Shown: positions 13,207 through 28,200, counted from the stretch's first letter. The stretch is 34,638 bases of DNA from Hemicentrotus pulcherrimus (GCA_003118195.1 BEXV01000064.1:115403-150040); one strand, 5' to 3'. Program-made: numbers and translations. Notes: generated by a model from the letters alone, not told the origin.

Positions 13207-16200
13207 AATTTCTACTTTCAATTGCATCCTCTCCAAATTTTGATATATTTTCTTTCTTTACAGACTCTGCCCTTTCTTTGTCTCTCTTTTCAGCCACAAC
13301 TACCATACAAAATCACTTTTTTTTTTCCTTCTAGCCAACCTAGGCCCATGCTTCCATGTATACCATCATTACTTCTAACTATAGGCCTATATTCCATGTA
13401 TGCTGTACTTCATGTATAAGTCCACATTGCCATAGGTCCACCTGTTAAGAACCAAACAGTTTGATTCTACTTGTGACCGGAGCTTGCTCTCGAAGAAATA
13501 CTTGTCATTTCACCGCTGGATATCTGATTTGTTTTGTCAGATCTCACCATTTTCATTGATTCACTTGGACTGAAACCGAGAGCCCTTTTGAACCGGCTCT
13601 GCCATTTTTTTCCATTCTTAAAACAAAAAGAGTGCAGAAAATAGTTTGTCACATCGCTATCCAGCACAAACTCAATGCTGAGCATTATAAGTAGCTGACA
13701 ATGTGATAAAAAAATGTCATAATTATGTCCACTATACAGGTATTGGCATATTTGCTTGTGTAATAGTGACATTTGCTTGCAGTGGTAACTTTTTTACTTT
13801 ATTTACCAGAGCTGTTTTGAAGTTTTCAAGAACACTTTGGCCTTTTCTAGAGGCTAACCACTCTTTGCTCCTTTGTATATTTTCACTAACCATTCTTGTT
13901 GTTGCTTTTATTGCTAGTATAGGCTTGTCAAATGTTTACTTGTACATGTAGATCCAGTCTGTATTATGTACATGAAGGCTCTACCAGTTTTAATGTAGAT
14001 ATATTTTGCTGGTTCTAACAATCTATCTTAATTCTGAATACATAGTTTAAGAGTACACGAGGCCATTTTCTCTTTGAGTTGCTATTTCTTTTTTACCACT
14101 CCGCATGAGCTGTGAGAGTGTGTACTCAAAATGTATGCAAATGCTGCTTGCATGCACACAATGTTTAAAAGGTTGAAATAGTTCAATAGATCAAATGAGC
14201 TATAAAATTGAAAAAATTCTTTTGTTTAGTTCCAATGCTTTGTCATGCAGTACAGACAGTACATGAGAAGCTAGATATAGTCCCTGCCATTACATATATA
14301 TGCATGCTGGAACCTTTTGTATTTCTGTATTTACTTTAGTTGTTTACTTCTCAGCTCTATGTGTTTTTTACGGTCAGTAGATGTTATGGGCACAGTATGG
14401 TGTCCCTATATTCCACTCTCTTCATCCCATACATGCAAACATGGAGAAATTGGGCAGAGCAATTTTTTCTTCTTTCTCTTGAAGGATATACAGGAACCCA
14501 GCATGAACTCTTATTTGTGCAATTCTTTCCTTTCTACTTGAAGTAGGTGCTATAAACTTATAAAGGGAAGTATTTATATGTGAAGAGAGATCACAATAAA
14601 TGACAAGAGTAAGAATCAGACAATTTAAAGGGGATTAATCTTGAGAGGAGGAAAAACCAAGAAGACATGGGTACTATAAATACAGCTTAAGAGTTTGGGT
14701 GTCCTTTTGTGTCTTCAACAGTAACAAGTAGCATAAAGAACACCAAAGAAGGCTAAAACTGTTTTAAACACATTAACTATAATATCAACTTTACTTGGAA
14801 AATGTAAGGCATTTCTAGGATCTCCCCACAGTTAGTATTTTATCGATGTTTGCACAACATAACAATGAAGACAAAAATGTGAAACCATACAGAATGCCTT
14901 TAATCTGGAAGTAGAGCATAGACTATGACATCCGTTACATCCTGCATCTAGTTAAACATGGGATGGCAATGAGACCGTCTAATCTGCTTGATCAAAGAGT
15001 CCTAATGTCCTGAGATATACATGCACTTTTACTCTTTATGTTTGGTAAATTTTCCAAATTGGCTATAGTCTTGTCTTTTCTGTCTTTTACAAATTAATCC
15101 AGCCACAATAAAATTTGCATTGCATTAATTTAAAACATGAGTGGAAAGAGGCAATGAAAAAATTTGGAAAGTCCAGCGCTGCTGGTAGGTGTGACGTGGA
15201 GATTTTTTGAGTACTTCCAGAGTATGATTTACCAGACAGTTTATAATCTAGATCTAGGTCATCTGCTTTGCTCATTTCCTCTTGTAATATCATTTTGACA
15301 CTCTGTGATCTATCAAGCTCTTCCTTTTGAACACATTCAGCTCAGGGGCTTGTCCTGTACACTTTCTACATGAGCTTTCAACATGAGCTTTCAAGACCTC
15401 ATCTTTGTCCTTTGATTTTCGGTTGGATTATTACGTGGAATAACTTTGATATTTGCACATATTTGCATGAAAGCAAGAGTTCCCTTCCAGACCCACCTTC
15501 CTGGTGAAAATGAACAGAGTTTACAGTGCAGGCCTAATATGAAATGTATTGTTCTCTTTTACAGACTTTAATGCTACTCCTTTACTTTTTGGGGGAAAGA
15601 TGGGTGCTCTTTTGTCTCTTAATTCTATAGAAGTAATTTTAGATAAGGATGTTTGACAAGTATGGTTGGCCAACAAGGGGTAATAAATATTTGGCATATT
15701 TGTATCTCTCATAAAATCTTGTCCCACTCACAAAACACAACAGAAACCAAAATTTAGTTTTGAAAGTTTGTCAAGTCATGCAGCTCCAGTACGTGATTAC
15801 AACCCAGTTTGCAAGCTGCACAAAACATGCATGGGGACAATGCAGGTTTTGGACTTCAGCCTATGGGTTCTCCGCGCTCACATTCATGTTCTGTAAGCTG
15901 ATATTTTCGCATAAAGATATTTTCACGAATAACAGGCTAAGAAACATTTACGCAAGTCGTTGCTTTGGCGAATAGCACACAGCAGTATTAATGAATGGGC
16001 ATGACGTATTACAAACTTTCTCACGCCAACACACACAAGTTTGAGCAGCCCATCGTACCACATACAGCCAAGTAACGAACCGGCATAGAGCGAGAAGGCT
16101 GATTGATTTTAAGACAGGGTTGCAAGCATACAATGCATAGTGATTAAACTACCAAGTACGTATTCAAGCTGTTGATAAGGGTTACTAAAGAGTTAGAAAC

Positions 16201-19200
16201 TTTTGGAAAATGGGAACTTCCCCAATTGCTGGCGCGCAAAGTGGAATCACCGGTAATACATTACTGGCGGCAAAAAGAATCAATCTTGAGTGGTTGCCAT
16301 ACAAAAATAAATAACAACAACACCACCACCTGCTATGAGCTGTAGCTGTATGAGTATACATGAAAAGAATGATGAAGATTTAAGTAAAGCTCTTGTAGTT
16401 TCATGTTTTTTCTCAGACCTAAGGTTCCACACACAGTTTCTGACTCTTCATCAGATTTCATGTCAATTGGCGATAGCTTTACAAATGGCTAGATATCCCT
16501 TTCATATTTCAAAGAATTGGAAGTCACATACATGTGGAATCAAATACTAAAATGCTTACACTTTGATTTTCCTCGATTTCTAGAAAATAAATTTGAATTG
16601 TAAGTACATGTATGGTATCTACATGTATCAGTAGTTGGACACAAGTTACAAACCACTCAGACTGCTCGTATCGTTTATTGATATGGTAGTTGTTGTGATC
16701 TTAGCCTTGGATACATGTGAGTTTTTTTTTATTTTGACTTACAGTTTGGAAGAAAATTGTCTGCTATGCAACCGGATTGGTTGACCACAGTTATGCAGAA
16801 AGGCTACAGCCGACCTTTACCAGAATACTTCTGTTGAAAATTGAACAGTTTACCCTCATTATACAATGATTATCAATTGAACAAGTAGTCGGCTTCTTGA
16901 GTGTCTAGACTAGTTTCAGCCCAACTAATTATTCATGCCTTCTTGATTGTATTCATCATTGAATAAAGTAATTCAGCCATTCTGTGAAAAGAATATTATC
17001 CGTGTGTTGTGTGTATGCAGCCCACAGTTTGACGTCACACATCCTTAGGATCCTGGATGCATTAGTGAGAATTTAGAAAACCCATGTTGTGGCAAATAAA
17101 TCAATGCGTTTACATGCACCTTTGTATTATAAAGTTTCAAACTTTTAATTCAGTTTGATAACGCAACTAGCGAAAATGCCAGAACAACATCCAATGTTAT
17201 ATATATTAAACCTGTTTCTGAATCAGGCAACATTTCATGTAACCATGTAACATAAGTTGGAACATGTAGGTCTACAGGTGTGTGTATTAAAATTAAGACG
17301 AGTTTCAGTGGGATGTTGGCAAACTTGTACTAATAATGGTTTCCTAAAATAATGTTTGTATTCTGCACTGAAACGAACCCACACTTATAAATGCAGCCTA
17401 CATGTAAAGTATAAAGACTGCCCTTTTCTCATTTTATGATTATATTTGTTTTAATTTATATCAAACATCTTTTTCTTCTATTTTTTTCTCTTTCTAGTGG
17501 ATCCAGCAGCCGACAGTAATCAGGTGATCAGTGAGATAACTGATAATCTGATATCATTGAGAGTACAAGGCAATCGTAATCGAGGAAGAGGAAGCTCATC
17601 ATCACATACTGTAAGTATTAAGCTCTCTCCTTTTTCTTACCATTCACGAACACCAACAAAAAACAACTTTTTAAAATGATGACCTCTTTCGTAGCTTGAG
17701 TGTTTGCGCCAACTTGCAAACTTTGAGTATCATGCCCCGCTTTCACACGGCATATTTTTGTTATAGCTGAATAGTTTAAAGAGCTATAAACTAATCAGCT
17801 TTACATACAACATCATTCACACACAGAACATTTTGGTGCGATCGTTTAGAGATTCACTGCTCTTAAATGCGCACTAGGGCCATTGCCCATTATGTGTTTA
17901 CTATCAGGCAGATTTGCGCCCAGTCTTAGCTTCGCCCAGTTAAGGACGTATAACCGTTTACACACAAAATGTCTTGCCTCCTGGATACAGACTTTGTATC
18001 TACAGACTGCTGCGACCCGCGTATACTGTTTGAGTAAAAAAAAAAGTTTACACCTAGAAAATTGCCAATTATTTTGAAAATCTTCTTTGAACAGTAAATT
18101 ATTATACATCTTAGGAAAGAGTGTTTTATCACAAATCATTAGGTATCATTTTTGTGGGGTATGTGTTCACGCTTGAATGAATATAAGGCATTGTTTGCGA
18201 GAGTGCAAAAATCTACTTGCGCCAAAGTGATGCCTACAGTGTGTATTATGTTAGGATTAGCGGAGTGAGAGAATGAATCGAATGTATCAAATAAATTGCA
18301 TATGCTTTTTGCAGAAGCAAAGTCACACACACACACATACACACACACACAAATGTTCGTTGATATTTGATATTCGATATTTGATATGTGTGGCATGACT
18401 AATTTTGTTAGGGATGTCATTTGGATCTGCAAAGACCGAATTAATACCCAAATACAATTGTTTTATTAAAAAATCACTCAAGCAACTTTGGCACAAATCG
18501 ATTTTTACACTCTCGCAGACAGTGCCTCTTGTTCATCCAAGCGTAAACACATACCCAAGAAAAATTATTCCAAAAGTTTCGGGATAAAACACTCTTTCAT
18601 TAGATGTATAATAATGTACTGTTCATAGATGATCTTAAAAATAATTAGCAATTTTCTAGGTGTAAACTTTTTTTTGACTCACACTGTAGATCGCCAGTTT
18701 GTATCTATCTGAACATCAGCATTAAAAAAAAAAAAGTCATAAATTTAGCATTGACATATTTCCAATTTTCATCTAATGGTACATGAGGACTTCCATATAT
18801 CAAACTGCCAATAGCTATTTTTTGTTGACTTTATACATCCATGCCATTGGAATCTTTTCCATGCAAGCAAGACTAATTGACATACCTAGGTACCATATCA
18901 CACCTGTTTTGTCTATAGAGCCTAGCTTATGAATTATCTTGTTAAAAGATTACTATGTCTCTCTTAATTACCCTAATTCATTACTGACCCAAGAGTTTGA
19001 AGAAGGAGGGGGCAGTTTCCTGTCCGTCTGTCACTGATGTTTACCTGTGATATAACACTGCTGCTGTTCGCAAGCCCTAGTTTCATATTCTTGCCAGCTT
19101 GCTGAAATATTCTAATAAAATTGCTAAATTTTGTTAATGCTAATCGACTGTCACTATAGCAAATCCAACAAGAACTGCAAGTCAGAAAAGAAAATGATAT

Positions 19201-22200
19201 GCATGATTTTTTTTTTAAATAAAAAAAATCACAACTACAACTTGTGTATTCAAAGAAATTAAATATTGTCTCATGTATTTGATAAGTTAATTTACAAGAT
19301 ATTACTTTACTATAGGAGGTATTATTTAGGCCTTCAGGTATACTTACATATAGCTTGTAGGCCTACATGCAGATGAGCACAGTTATTTATGTTGCATCTG
19401 GGATATTGTCGATGTAAGGGTTTTCCCCTTTTGACCAGCATCTGATTGCAACAGAGATTGTATTAGAACAGCTAGGCTACTGACTGATATGATTAAGCAC
19501 TAATTTGTGGATAAGCTACAACACAAAAACTTCTAATTATCTTTGTGTGGACTTTATCACTGTCCGTTCTGTGTGTTGATATACAGTATACACGACTTAG
19601 ACATATTACATGTTTTACGAGGAGACCTCTAATTAACCTAGTTTTCAAGCATACTGTGTTAATTAGGAGATTACAGTTGATTCAATTACATGCATCTTTT
19701 CTATCGTGTTACCAAAGAAATCTGATTTTTAAAATATTTTGTTAATATTTTTTTTTGTTTTGTTGAAATAAATTTTGTACACTGACTAAGTCAAGGATCA
19801 GACTGAAACAGTGAAAAATTTGAAATGTGATATTTGTTGAATCACTTGTAAATTGAACTTACAAATGCTATGCATTACTTGTATGAAGTCTAATACATTT
19901 GAAATTTGAAGAGTAGTGGAACAAAGCCTAGAAACCATTGTTTTCATAAGGGTTGCGAGCGTTTTGTGTCTGGAGTGGCTTTACTGGTAAGTTGTCATGG
20001 AAACCAGAACATGCCATGCTTTGTGGTCTACCATGTTACAACATACTTGCTAGGTGTAAAGCAAGAAATAGATTATGACCTGTTCTTGCTAATCTCAGAC
20101 ACATGTGAAGACACGGATGGTTGTCTAAGCTTCGTAGACTTTCCCCATTACTGCTTAAATAAGGATTAGTTTTAATTCTTTTCCCAAAATTCATATAAAT
20201 AAAGTTGTTTTATTTCATGGAATCGGAATGAGAATAGAGCAACACAAAATTCTCTGCTACCGGTGTTTGTCCGCACTATAAGTATTTGTCAGCATTATAA
20301 GTTGATTATTTAATTGCTAGTAATAATTTGTTACAATCGGTCAATCATTAAATGGGAGGTCTATGTACTGAGACATGTATTTTGACTGCTATTCATACAT
20401 ATGTGTGCATATACCTCCAGCTATACCTCTATGCTTCCTAAAAAGAAGGCTAAGTTCAACAGGTTTCTTTCCCCCCTTACTGACATGAAGAAACACATGC
20501 CCCCTATGTCCAAGCTCGTCTTCCATTCATAAAAACGACACCCATCTAAACACCATGGTGCCTGTCAGTCTATGCGACTCACATCTCACCCAAACTCAAT
20601 TACCCGTTATTTGCCTATCAAGCCTTGCACTGATCCGCTCAATGCGTAACGACACTTAGACCCGAGTCTATTTCCGCCATTTAGCCTGCACAAGCACGCA
20701 GCGCTGGAGATCTTCCGCCGGAGATATTTTTAGCGCGATTTGGCGGCAGGAGAGAGGAAGTCGTTTGAGATAGATCGCTTCTATGACACAGCTTCTTTTT
20801 GTGTGTGTGTGTGTTTAGATACCAAAAGCTTCATTTACCTTGTGTCACCCACCTCTCTCCCTGTCCAAGTTAGATGTATATGGCCTGTCTAGATGAGTTC
20901 TTACAAAATAATATACATTAGCGTGGTAAAATATGATATTGTTTGTAATTCTATCCCAAGCTGCGTCAAAAAAAAAAATGAATTGGAAGATTCAGGCTAC
21001 AACTTCAAGATTATCATTATGTAGAAAGAGAAATTTACCATATTATTTCATTCTTTTCTAACTGAATTTTGTATTCTTTTGTATTCTGGATAAATATCTA
21101 TATTGGAATGAGATATGACACTTCTGCCTTTGAAGGGAGCTTTCTTAATTAAATCTGAAAAGTATGAAAATGATTAAAGCATATCACTAGATGTTAGAGG
21201 ATACTTTACTTGAACCCATACTCGGCACCCTATTGAAACATGGGTTTTTGAGATCTACAACAGCTACTTATAGTCAACTTCATGTTCTTGAGTCATCAGT
21301 TCACATGTCAAAGAAATGTTACTCAAAAGTTAAAAAATCACAAACAAAAGCTTGACGTACAGTTTTGATTTTTAATAGGAAGTATAATAGATCTATTTTG
21401 GTTTCATTCTTCATTCTTTATTTATTTTTATTTTTTCCTGCAGACTGAGATCCGAGTCAAGTTCGAATTCAATGGCGAAAAGAGGTGAGTGACATGACTA
21501 TAAAACAGTTTCCAGTAGTTATTGCTCCTGTGTTTGATTTAGATGGTGATGATGTCCTTCCTTCCCTGAATGTTTCTCATCAATTTTGGGTGGATGGGAG
21601 CAGATATTGATCAAGATGGGAAGCTATGAAATCAATGTCATGTTGAACTGACTCACATTATACAGAGGATATTGGTAGGGACTTGCTTTGTGTGAACATC
21701 ATATGAAATATGAGATATATTAAGGGGAGGATATTAAAAAGGGACATTATAAGTGTGAAATACGATTTTAAATATGAGATGAATTATGACACAAAGTTCT
21801 GATAATATCCATGTTACTTTCTTGTTTTAATGCTGGTTATTATGTCACCTCCTAATGAACACACTCTTACTCAGCACCGGATGGCATGTTACCGTATTTG
21901 GCTTTGATGGAAAATTGAGGCTGAGTTCAAATTGGTTGAATTTATCAAATATTTGCATGAAATTATGCATTTATTACATGCCTCCTATTAAATCAACCAT
22001 TTTAAGTTGTATTCCACAGACTATCTACATGTATTTTGAATTTCTATACATTCTTGATTTTTGATAAGATGAGTATTTTAATGTATCCATTCTGAGCCAA
22101 AAGGATGTGTACTCTGTTTTGCAGTGTACAAGTTAATGCCCCTTTTTGGATCATGGCAGGCAATTTTTTATAGTGTTGTACATGTACCTAAACATTTTTT

Positions 22201-25200
22201 TAAATTTTACAATCAATCTGTTGACAGATTCTTAAGTAAGCTAATAATTTAAAGTTTTTTTTTATCAATTCACATGCATATGTTTGTTGTTGGCATGGAT
22301 ACAGTCGTGTTTTGGAGAATTCCCTTTAAAGGATATTTTCTGTTCAGGTTATGAAAGGTTTTTCAGAAGTCAAACCTGCCTAGTTGACACTTCGGTGACA
22401 TTAGAAAGATATCATCAGTAATTCAGAACAGATACGCCAAGTCTCCACGTTAATTTCCTCTCCTATAAATCAGAGTCTTGTTAGCAAAGTGTGAAGTATT
22501 GTGTGTGAATAATGTCTTCCTCCCGGCGGGATGATGTTATCGTTTCTTACACAGAAATCCTAGAACACATCGCTTGCTCTTTTTGCATGAGGACGACAAA
22601 ATATAAGGGTAGAATAAAACAACTCACTGTGCTGTTTTATTGGATTGTCTGCTGACTAACAGGCAATTCTGCTTAAGATTTGTCACAATTTATGAACAGC
22701 TTTAGATTTGTCCAAGCTCTAATAGGAGACTTTTATAAACTCTATAAAAAAGACTTTAACAAGCTCTAAGAAAAAACAAAGACTCTATAAAATTCATACG
22801 ACACTGTACTCTAGAAGTGAAAGAGGGACATGGTTGAGGGTGATTTGTCTATAACACAATAAGGGTACCATAGATATAAAGCCATAGTAACCATAGTGAC
22901 AAATATGAAATCATTCAACTCAATTGAATAGTTTGGTTGAAAAAAGTCTACCCTTCAATATTAGTTTTACATTTGGCAAGATTCATATGATATTAAACTT
23001 TCAGTAAATATATTTCCCCTCTCTCTCTTAGGTTTGAATTTTATATGGTGTTAGAGGAACTTTCCAACTGTTGGCTAAATGAGTCTTATAATGCTTAAAT
23101 TTTACCAGAGTTATTTTGTTTTTGTTGATGTTGTTGAAGACACATACATGTAAGGAGAAAAACAATATATGAGCATAACAAAAGTGTAAAAATTACTGAT
23201 TTTTCGCTCTTTTTTCCCCCGTTTAGAATATTACAAATTCCCAGACCACTCAAGTATGATGACATACTGCTCAAAGCAAGAACAACCTTTGGACAGCCAG
23301 TGGATATGTTCCTTACGAACCATAATACTACATTCTCGGTATGTACATCATCAGTGTGTATGCATGTGTATATTTCTTTTAATACAAAGTATGGTATGTA
23401 TGCATGTAGTAGACCAGCTTTTTGATTTATTCAAATGATATGCAGGAAATATTGTCCTCTTCGCAAAGAAACGTAGATGTAGACATAGGATAATTGGATA
23501 ATATTTTTTACTTGTCTAGACATTGTAAGAAGAAACGTTAAGTACCAAATTAGAGGTTTTAACGATGAAAACTTGACATCATATACGACTTCCTCGATGA
23601 GGATACATGGGAGCTGTGAGTAATTGAGGTATGGGAAGCTCCATAGAAAGTGAGCTAAATAACAGTATAATACATAATATTAATGAAAATTGTACTTTTA
23701 GAAAAGCAAATGTTTACACTAGACCTCGTGTATTGAATTATATTTAAATACATGATTTTAATTATGATTTTCAACTGCTTCTCTTCCTCAGTTACTAATT
23801 CCAATACGTGATCAGACGGATCTAAATCAAGCAGTAGAGATCACTGACAATAACCCGAATGCTAAGAGCCTCAGGCTTCATCTAGAACTCGCTACACCAG
23901 GTTCATCTTCTAATAATAATGGCAGCTCCAAGAGAGATCTCTACGACACTGCAGTAAGTACAATGAGCAGGGTTATTGAACAGGAAAGCTAGGTTCACTT
24001 CAAGTGTGCCTAGCAGTGCCTTACTAAGCTGAATTGTGAGATTTGCTGATGGAATTGCATTCTTATACAAACCAGCCTGATGCAATTCTGAATTGTTCAA
24101 TTATGCAAAAGAATGTTGTTTAGGATCAGCAAAAGGTAATCATAATTGATGAAAACATGCAGGAAATCACATGCTCTAAAACTGTGCATCAATTTTGTGA
24201 CACACCATTGGGATGACTTGGTTGATTTTCTTTTCTTTTTATACCAAGTACTCGGCTCTTTCACTGATTGCTACCAAATTAAGATACTCATCAGACATCA
24301 TTTTTTTTGTTACTGAGTATTTAGTTCAAGTTTGGTAATATTAAATAGGAAATCAAATTTTTTGACATTAACAAAACTCACAATTACCTTTTAAGTTTTA
24401 TATTCATATGATCTACTCAATGTAGAGACTTCGGTGGTAAGTGCTTTATATGCACCGTTTTAATATTATTTATTCTATTATTGATGTTTCCATGCTCACT
24501 GTCTCATGAAAGAGGATTTATAACACCAAGGCTATTTCCATTGTCAACTTGAAAGTCTCTTTCAAAGGACAGAAGCTGTTCATAAGATAAATGTTTTCAG
24601 TATGTCCACAAGTAATCATCATTTGAAAGTCTTATTTTCAAACCAGTGATCTGGGGAAAATTATGGCAAGAAGGATTTTGCATGTAAACATGATACATGT
24701 ACATGTAAGTTTTTTTAATAGGGGCTTGTACTAAGAAGTAGAAGGGTGTGCATTCAAAGCCCGTCTGTACTAGTTTGGCCAGGGGGATTAGACCTCTCCA
24801 CAAGGTCACTGACAGGTGGTTATCTCATCAAATCAGCTCTCAATTAACGTAAGAAAAAGGGGATCATGGGGGACAAACAGGCACCGATTAGGCATTGTTT
24901 GATATGTAGAGGGCGCAAGTAGCTATAAGTAGTGCAGTAGGGCTTTAAATACAATCATTTCCTGTGAGTGATCTTTAGGTACAGTTTCACTGAATGTGAA
25001 TGCACAATCACTACCTTGTCCTTGATTCCCTTAGATCCGAAGCAGTGGAACCATACCTCAGTCCAAGCACACGTCACCGTCTCGATCACAATCAGTACCC
25101 CAAGACCACCATGTCCATAGCAGTCATGATACACACAAACGGTACTCTACGCAGGAGATGCCTACTCGGGATAACGCTAACCCATCTCCACCTCCTGGTT

Positions 25201-28200
25201 ATATACCTGCTGACGATACCATGGCTAGTATGAGTATGAGACATCAGTCGTACGGGGAGGGCAAGTTCATTCCAGAACCGCCAGAGGAGGTAAGAAAGAA
25301 TAATAAAAGTAACATGATCGTCTATTCACTTAATGATGTCAACATATTGCATGTGCATGGGTACAAACCATAAGTCATGCCTACATGTTCGTATTATTCA
25401 CCCATAACACATAATCTCAAACTAATGTCACACCATTGGAGGCCAAATACTGATGAAGTGTGTGTCTTTTAGAGATAATTTTGTGAAGCTGATTATTAAG
25501 ATATTTTTCAGACCGCAATGTATAGGCATGCTTATTGACAAGCTAAGTAGTCTAGGTTCTTCTTACGCTTTGCTATTTAGCAAATTGCATTTCGGATTCG
25601 AGGGAAAGAATCTGTTGAGAATTAGATTCCTTTCATTAATTTGAGACTGGATTACATTTCCCCACCTGCCTGCCTGCCTGCCATGATGTTATAACACAAT
25701 CAAATAAGATTGCCTTCCATCTAGGTTCTCAGATATACACTAGCTGGCTTCATGGTAAATGTATGAGTTGTCAGTTCTCCTTTTAGCATAGAGGATTAAG
25801 GATTAAAGTGAGTAGGGTTTCATGATAATCTCCCCAAGGATTATGTCTAATCTAGACTGGTCTGATAGATAATCTCTGATGCTAAGAACAAGTGCTACTC
25901 TAGGTATGGATGTTTCTTGAACCTAGTCATATCAGAGAAGTAACATACATCATTATTTCTGATACTCTTTCTAATATTCTTTCTAAATCTAATTATATTT
26001 CTAAATGTTAGATCTGAAAGTTGGGAATGATTTTGAATCTTATTTGTGTGAAAAAGATTGTAACAATTACATGAATGAAATAAGCTGGTTCATTGGCTTT
26101 CATGGGTAATACTGTAACGCTATATATTATTCTCTCTCTCTCTCTCTCTGATATATGCCATGATGTAAATGTAGTTATTCTTGATAAGAAGAATCAAACA
26201 ATAAGTCAAATCAATACATCTATTACTAAATACAGGTTTAAAATGCACCCCCCCCCCCATCCCAACAGTTGTTAAGTCTAAATGTATGGAAAACATGAAT
26301 TTTTCAAGTATAACTATTGATGTTACATGTTTATGTGTTAAAGGGTTAGACAAGAATTCATCTTAACATGAATCAAATTAACATAAAATGTGAATTATGT
26401 GATGATTTTTTATTTTTTTGTATCTTTCATTTTTTTAAACTTTACAGAGAATAATAGTGAGCCCCAATGGAAGCCAACAGTCACTAGATAAAGTCAGGAT
26501 CGGAAGTCATTCATTAGGAAGGTAAGTTATCTTCTAGCTTTGTACTAGCTCCAGTACATGAATTACACCAGCCTTACAATAATGACACTTTCCATCGTGA
26601 AAGGTCCCATTTTCAGGGTATATTACTGCACAGTTGATTTAGAATTACATGAAGACGTCATTATGGACTATTATCCTATTTAATGGAAATCGGGACCTTT
26701 TCTACATTAGAGTTATTTATCATTCTAATGTCAAATTCCTGGATGTAAAATTTTATGCTTAAATTTTAGCATGATTGTTCAGATATGATGTGACTAACTT
26801 TTTATTTTTTATTGATATGTAAAGCTATGGCAAGGGTGAGGAAAAAGTACCTGTGCACAATGATCTGGTCACACTCATTCTTTGATATTGAATGGAGATT
26901 CTACTTTAAACTATTTACACCTGTCATGTACTACATTGTTTTATTTTTTTCCACAGTGCCACAGGAAAAATGTTCAAGTCACAGAGTTGTGCGAACCATG
27001 AAGACTTTGGTGAGTATAACGCTTGGTTCAATGGTTTCATTCCTATGGTTATTTTTATTTCAGAGCTATGATGAAATGGTAATTTGAACTCTGTAATTCA
27101 ATGTTCTGTTTGTGACCCATTATAATGTAAGCAACAAGAATTAGGAAAGAACTTGTATTTGTCTGTCATTGCCTCTCTTGTCCAACTTTTTCTCTTCTCT
27201 TGATATAATACATGTATGTTTCTGTAAAGTGTGAGATTTTGTTATTGGTATACCGTATTTGCCGGTGTAAACGCCGCAGTATTTTTGGGAGAGAAAAAAT
27301 CAAAAAGTCGGGGTGCGGCGTATATACGGCAACAGAGTAAAAAAAAAAAAAAAATCAAGCCAAAACCAGCACAAATCTGCACATATGGGACTACGAATGG
27401 AACAATAACTATACCACTATAGAACAGGACATTTCCACACATCTTACCGACAATTTTACCTTGCATTGTTGACATGAAGACGCATATAATCTTCCAAAAA
27501 CAACATCTGCCGATAGATCTTGATCAAAGTTCGTGCCAATGCATTGCAAAAGTAAAATAAGGGGCCGTATAACGCATCCAGCAGGCGAAGTCGCCGTTTT
27601 CAATCCATGTGAATGTATAAATCACTAAAGAACTACGAGCATAGGCATCGGTGCAGGATAGTCGCGCGGTCTAAGGCGCCGGCTTCAAACCCCAATCTGC
27701 CTGGTGGATCCAGGTTCGATCCTGACTTCGTCCAAAAATTTTTTTTTTTTTTGTTCTTTTTTTTTGTTGTTTTTGTTTTTAAAGGTCATAATCAGGGGTG
27801 CGGCCTATACAAGGGTGCGGCGTTATCACCGGCAAATACGGTATAATGATCGACCAGCAGCACAAAGCTGAAGGGTCAATTTTCAAAAGTACAGTGATGT
27901 ATATACATGTATTACAAAGCATAGTAGCTGTAGACGAAAGATGTTATGCATGGCTGATTGTCAACGAAACGGAGTTAAGTCTTTTGTCAATTCTGCTTGT
28001 TGCTACGGCAGGTAGCCAGTGAAAACGAATTTGTTTGATAAAATTATGGCAATGCAAGCACTACTTTAAACAAACAGAACTTTGTCATTCCTAGCTCATT
28101 TTTCCTGATTGAGGTGTCAAGTGAAAGGGCAGAAACTCAAATTTCTAGAAATGTGATTTTCTGTTTGAAATTCAGATACCATCCGCCAAATGACTTTTTG

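Larger units (their letters stand above)
4294..17497 (+). other. Intron 1 (13.2 kb)
   Basis: Large phase 1 intron between the start-codon exon and exon 2. It contains a promoter-like cluster at 5030-5290, retroposon-like debris at 7545-7656 and 9145-9186, a hAT-like element at 10544-10789, a short tandem repeat at 12233-12274, an assembly gap with a CT microsatellite at 12407-13203, and ten TACATGTA octamers. Between these I see only AT-rich sequence with no supported gene; open frames such as 13703-13951 lack homology, proper starts and coding character. Confidence 0.7.
17611..21443 (+). other. Intron 2 (3.8 kb)
   Basis: Phase 0 intron. It holds a long inverted repeat (18025-18690), a CA microsatellite (18324-18351) in its loop, a CpG-rich patch (20636-20776) and a (GT)7 run (20801-20814). 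The open frame 19906-20169 has no ATG and no recognised similarity. Nothing else supported. Confidence 0.7.

Noticed and set aside
12362..13334. Long open frames of 270-315 codons on both strands
   Set aside because: They run through the N gap and the CT microsatellite; the only real residues are Leu-Ser or Arg-Glu dipeptide repeats.
13703..13951. Hydrophobic 82-codon open frame in intron 1
   Set aside because: Starts at GTG, no homology recognised, no splice or promoter context; the hydrophobicity follows from T-rich DNA.
17497..17679. A start at GTG 17497 giving MDPAAD...
   Set aside because: The GTG overlaps the splice acceptor AG (17497 is its G). The exon is joined to ATGG of exon 1, which gives MVDPAAD in frame.
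19906..20169. 87-codon open frame in intron 2 with several Cys/His
   Set aside because: No ATG start (TTG), no zinc-finger spacing or recognisable domain, and no flanking splice sites that would join it in frame to exons 2 and 3.
26812..27087. Open frame overlapping exon 8 in another frame
   Set aside because: It crosses the acceptor at 26956 and the donor at 27010; the spliced kinase frame explains the region.
27649..27734. A functional tRNA gene
   Set aside because: A- and B-boxes are good but the anticodon stem does not pair and the module lies in a transposon-like element; called tRNA-derived instead.
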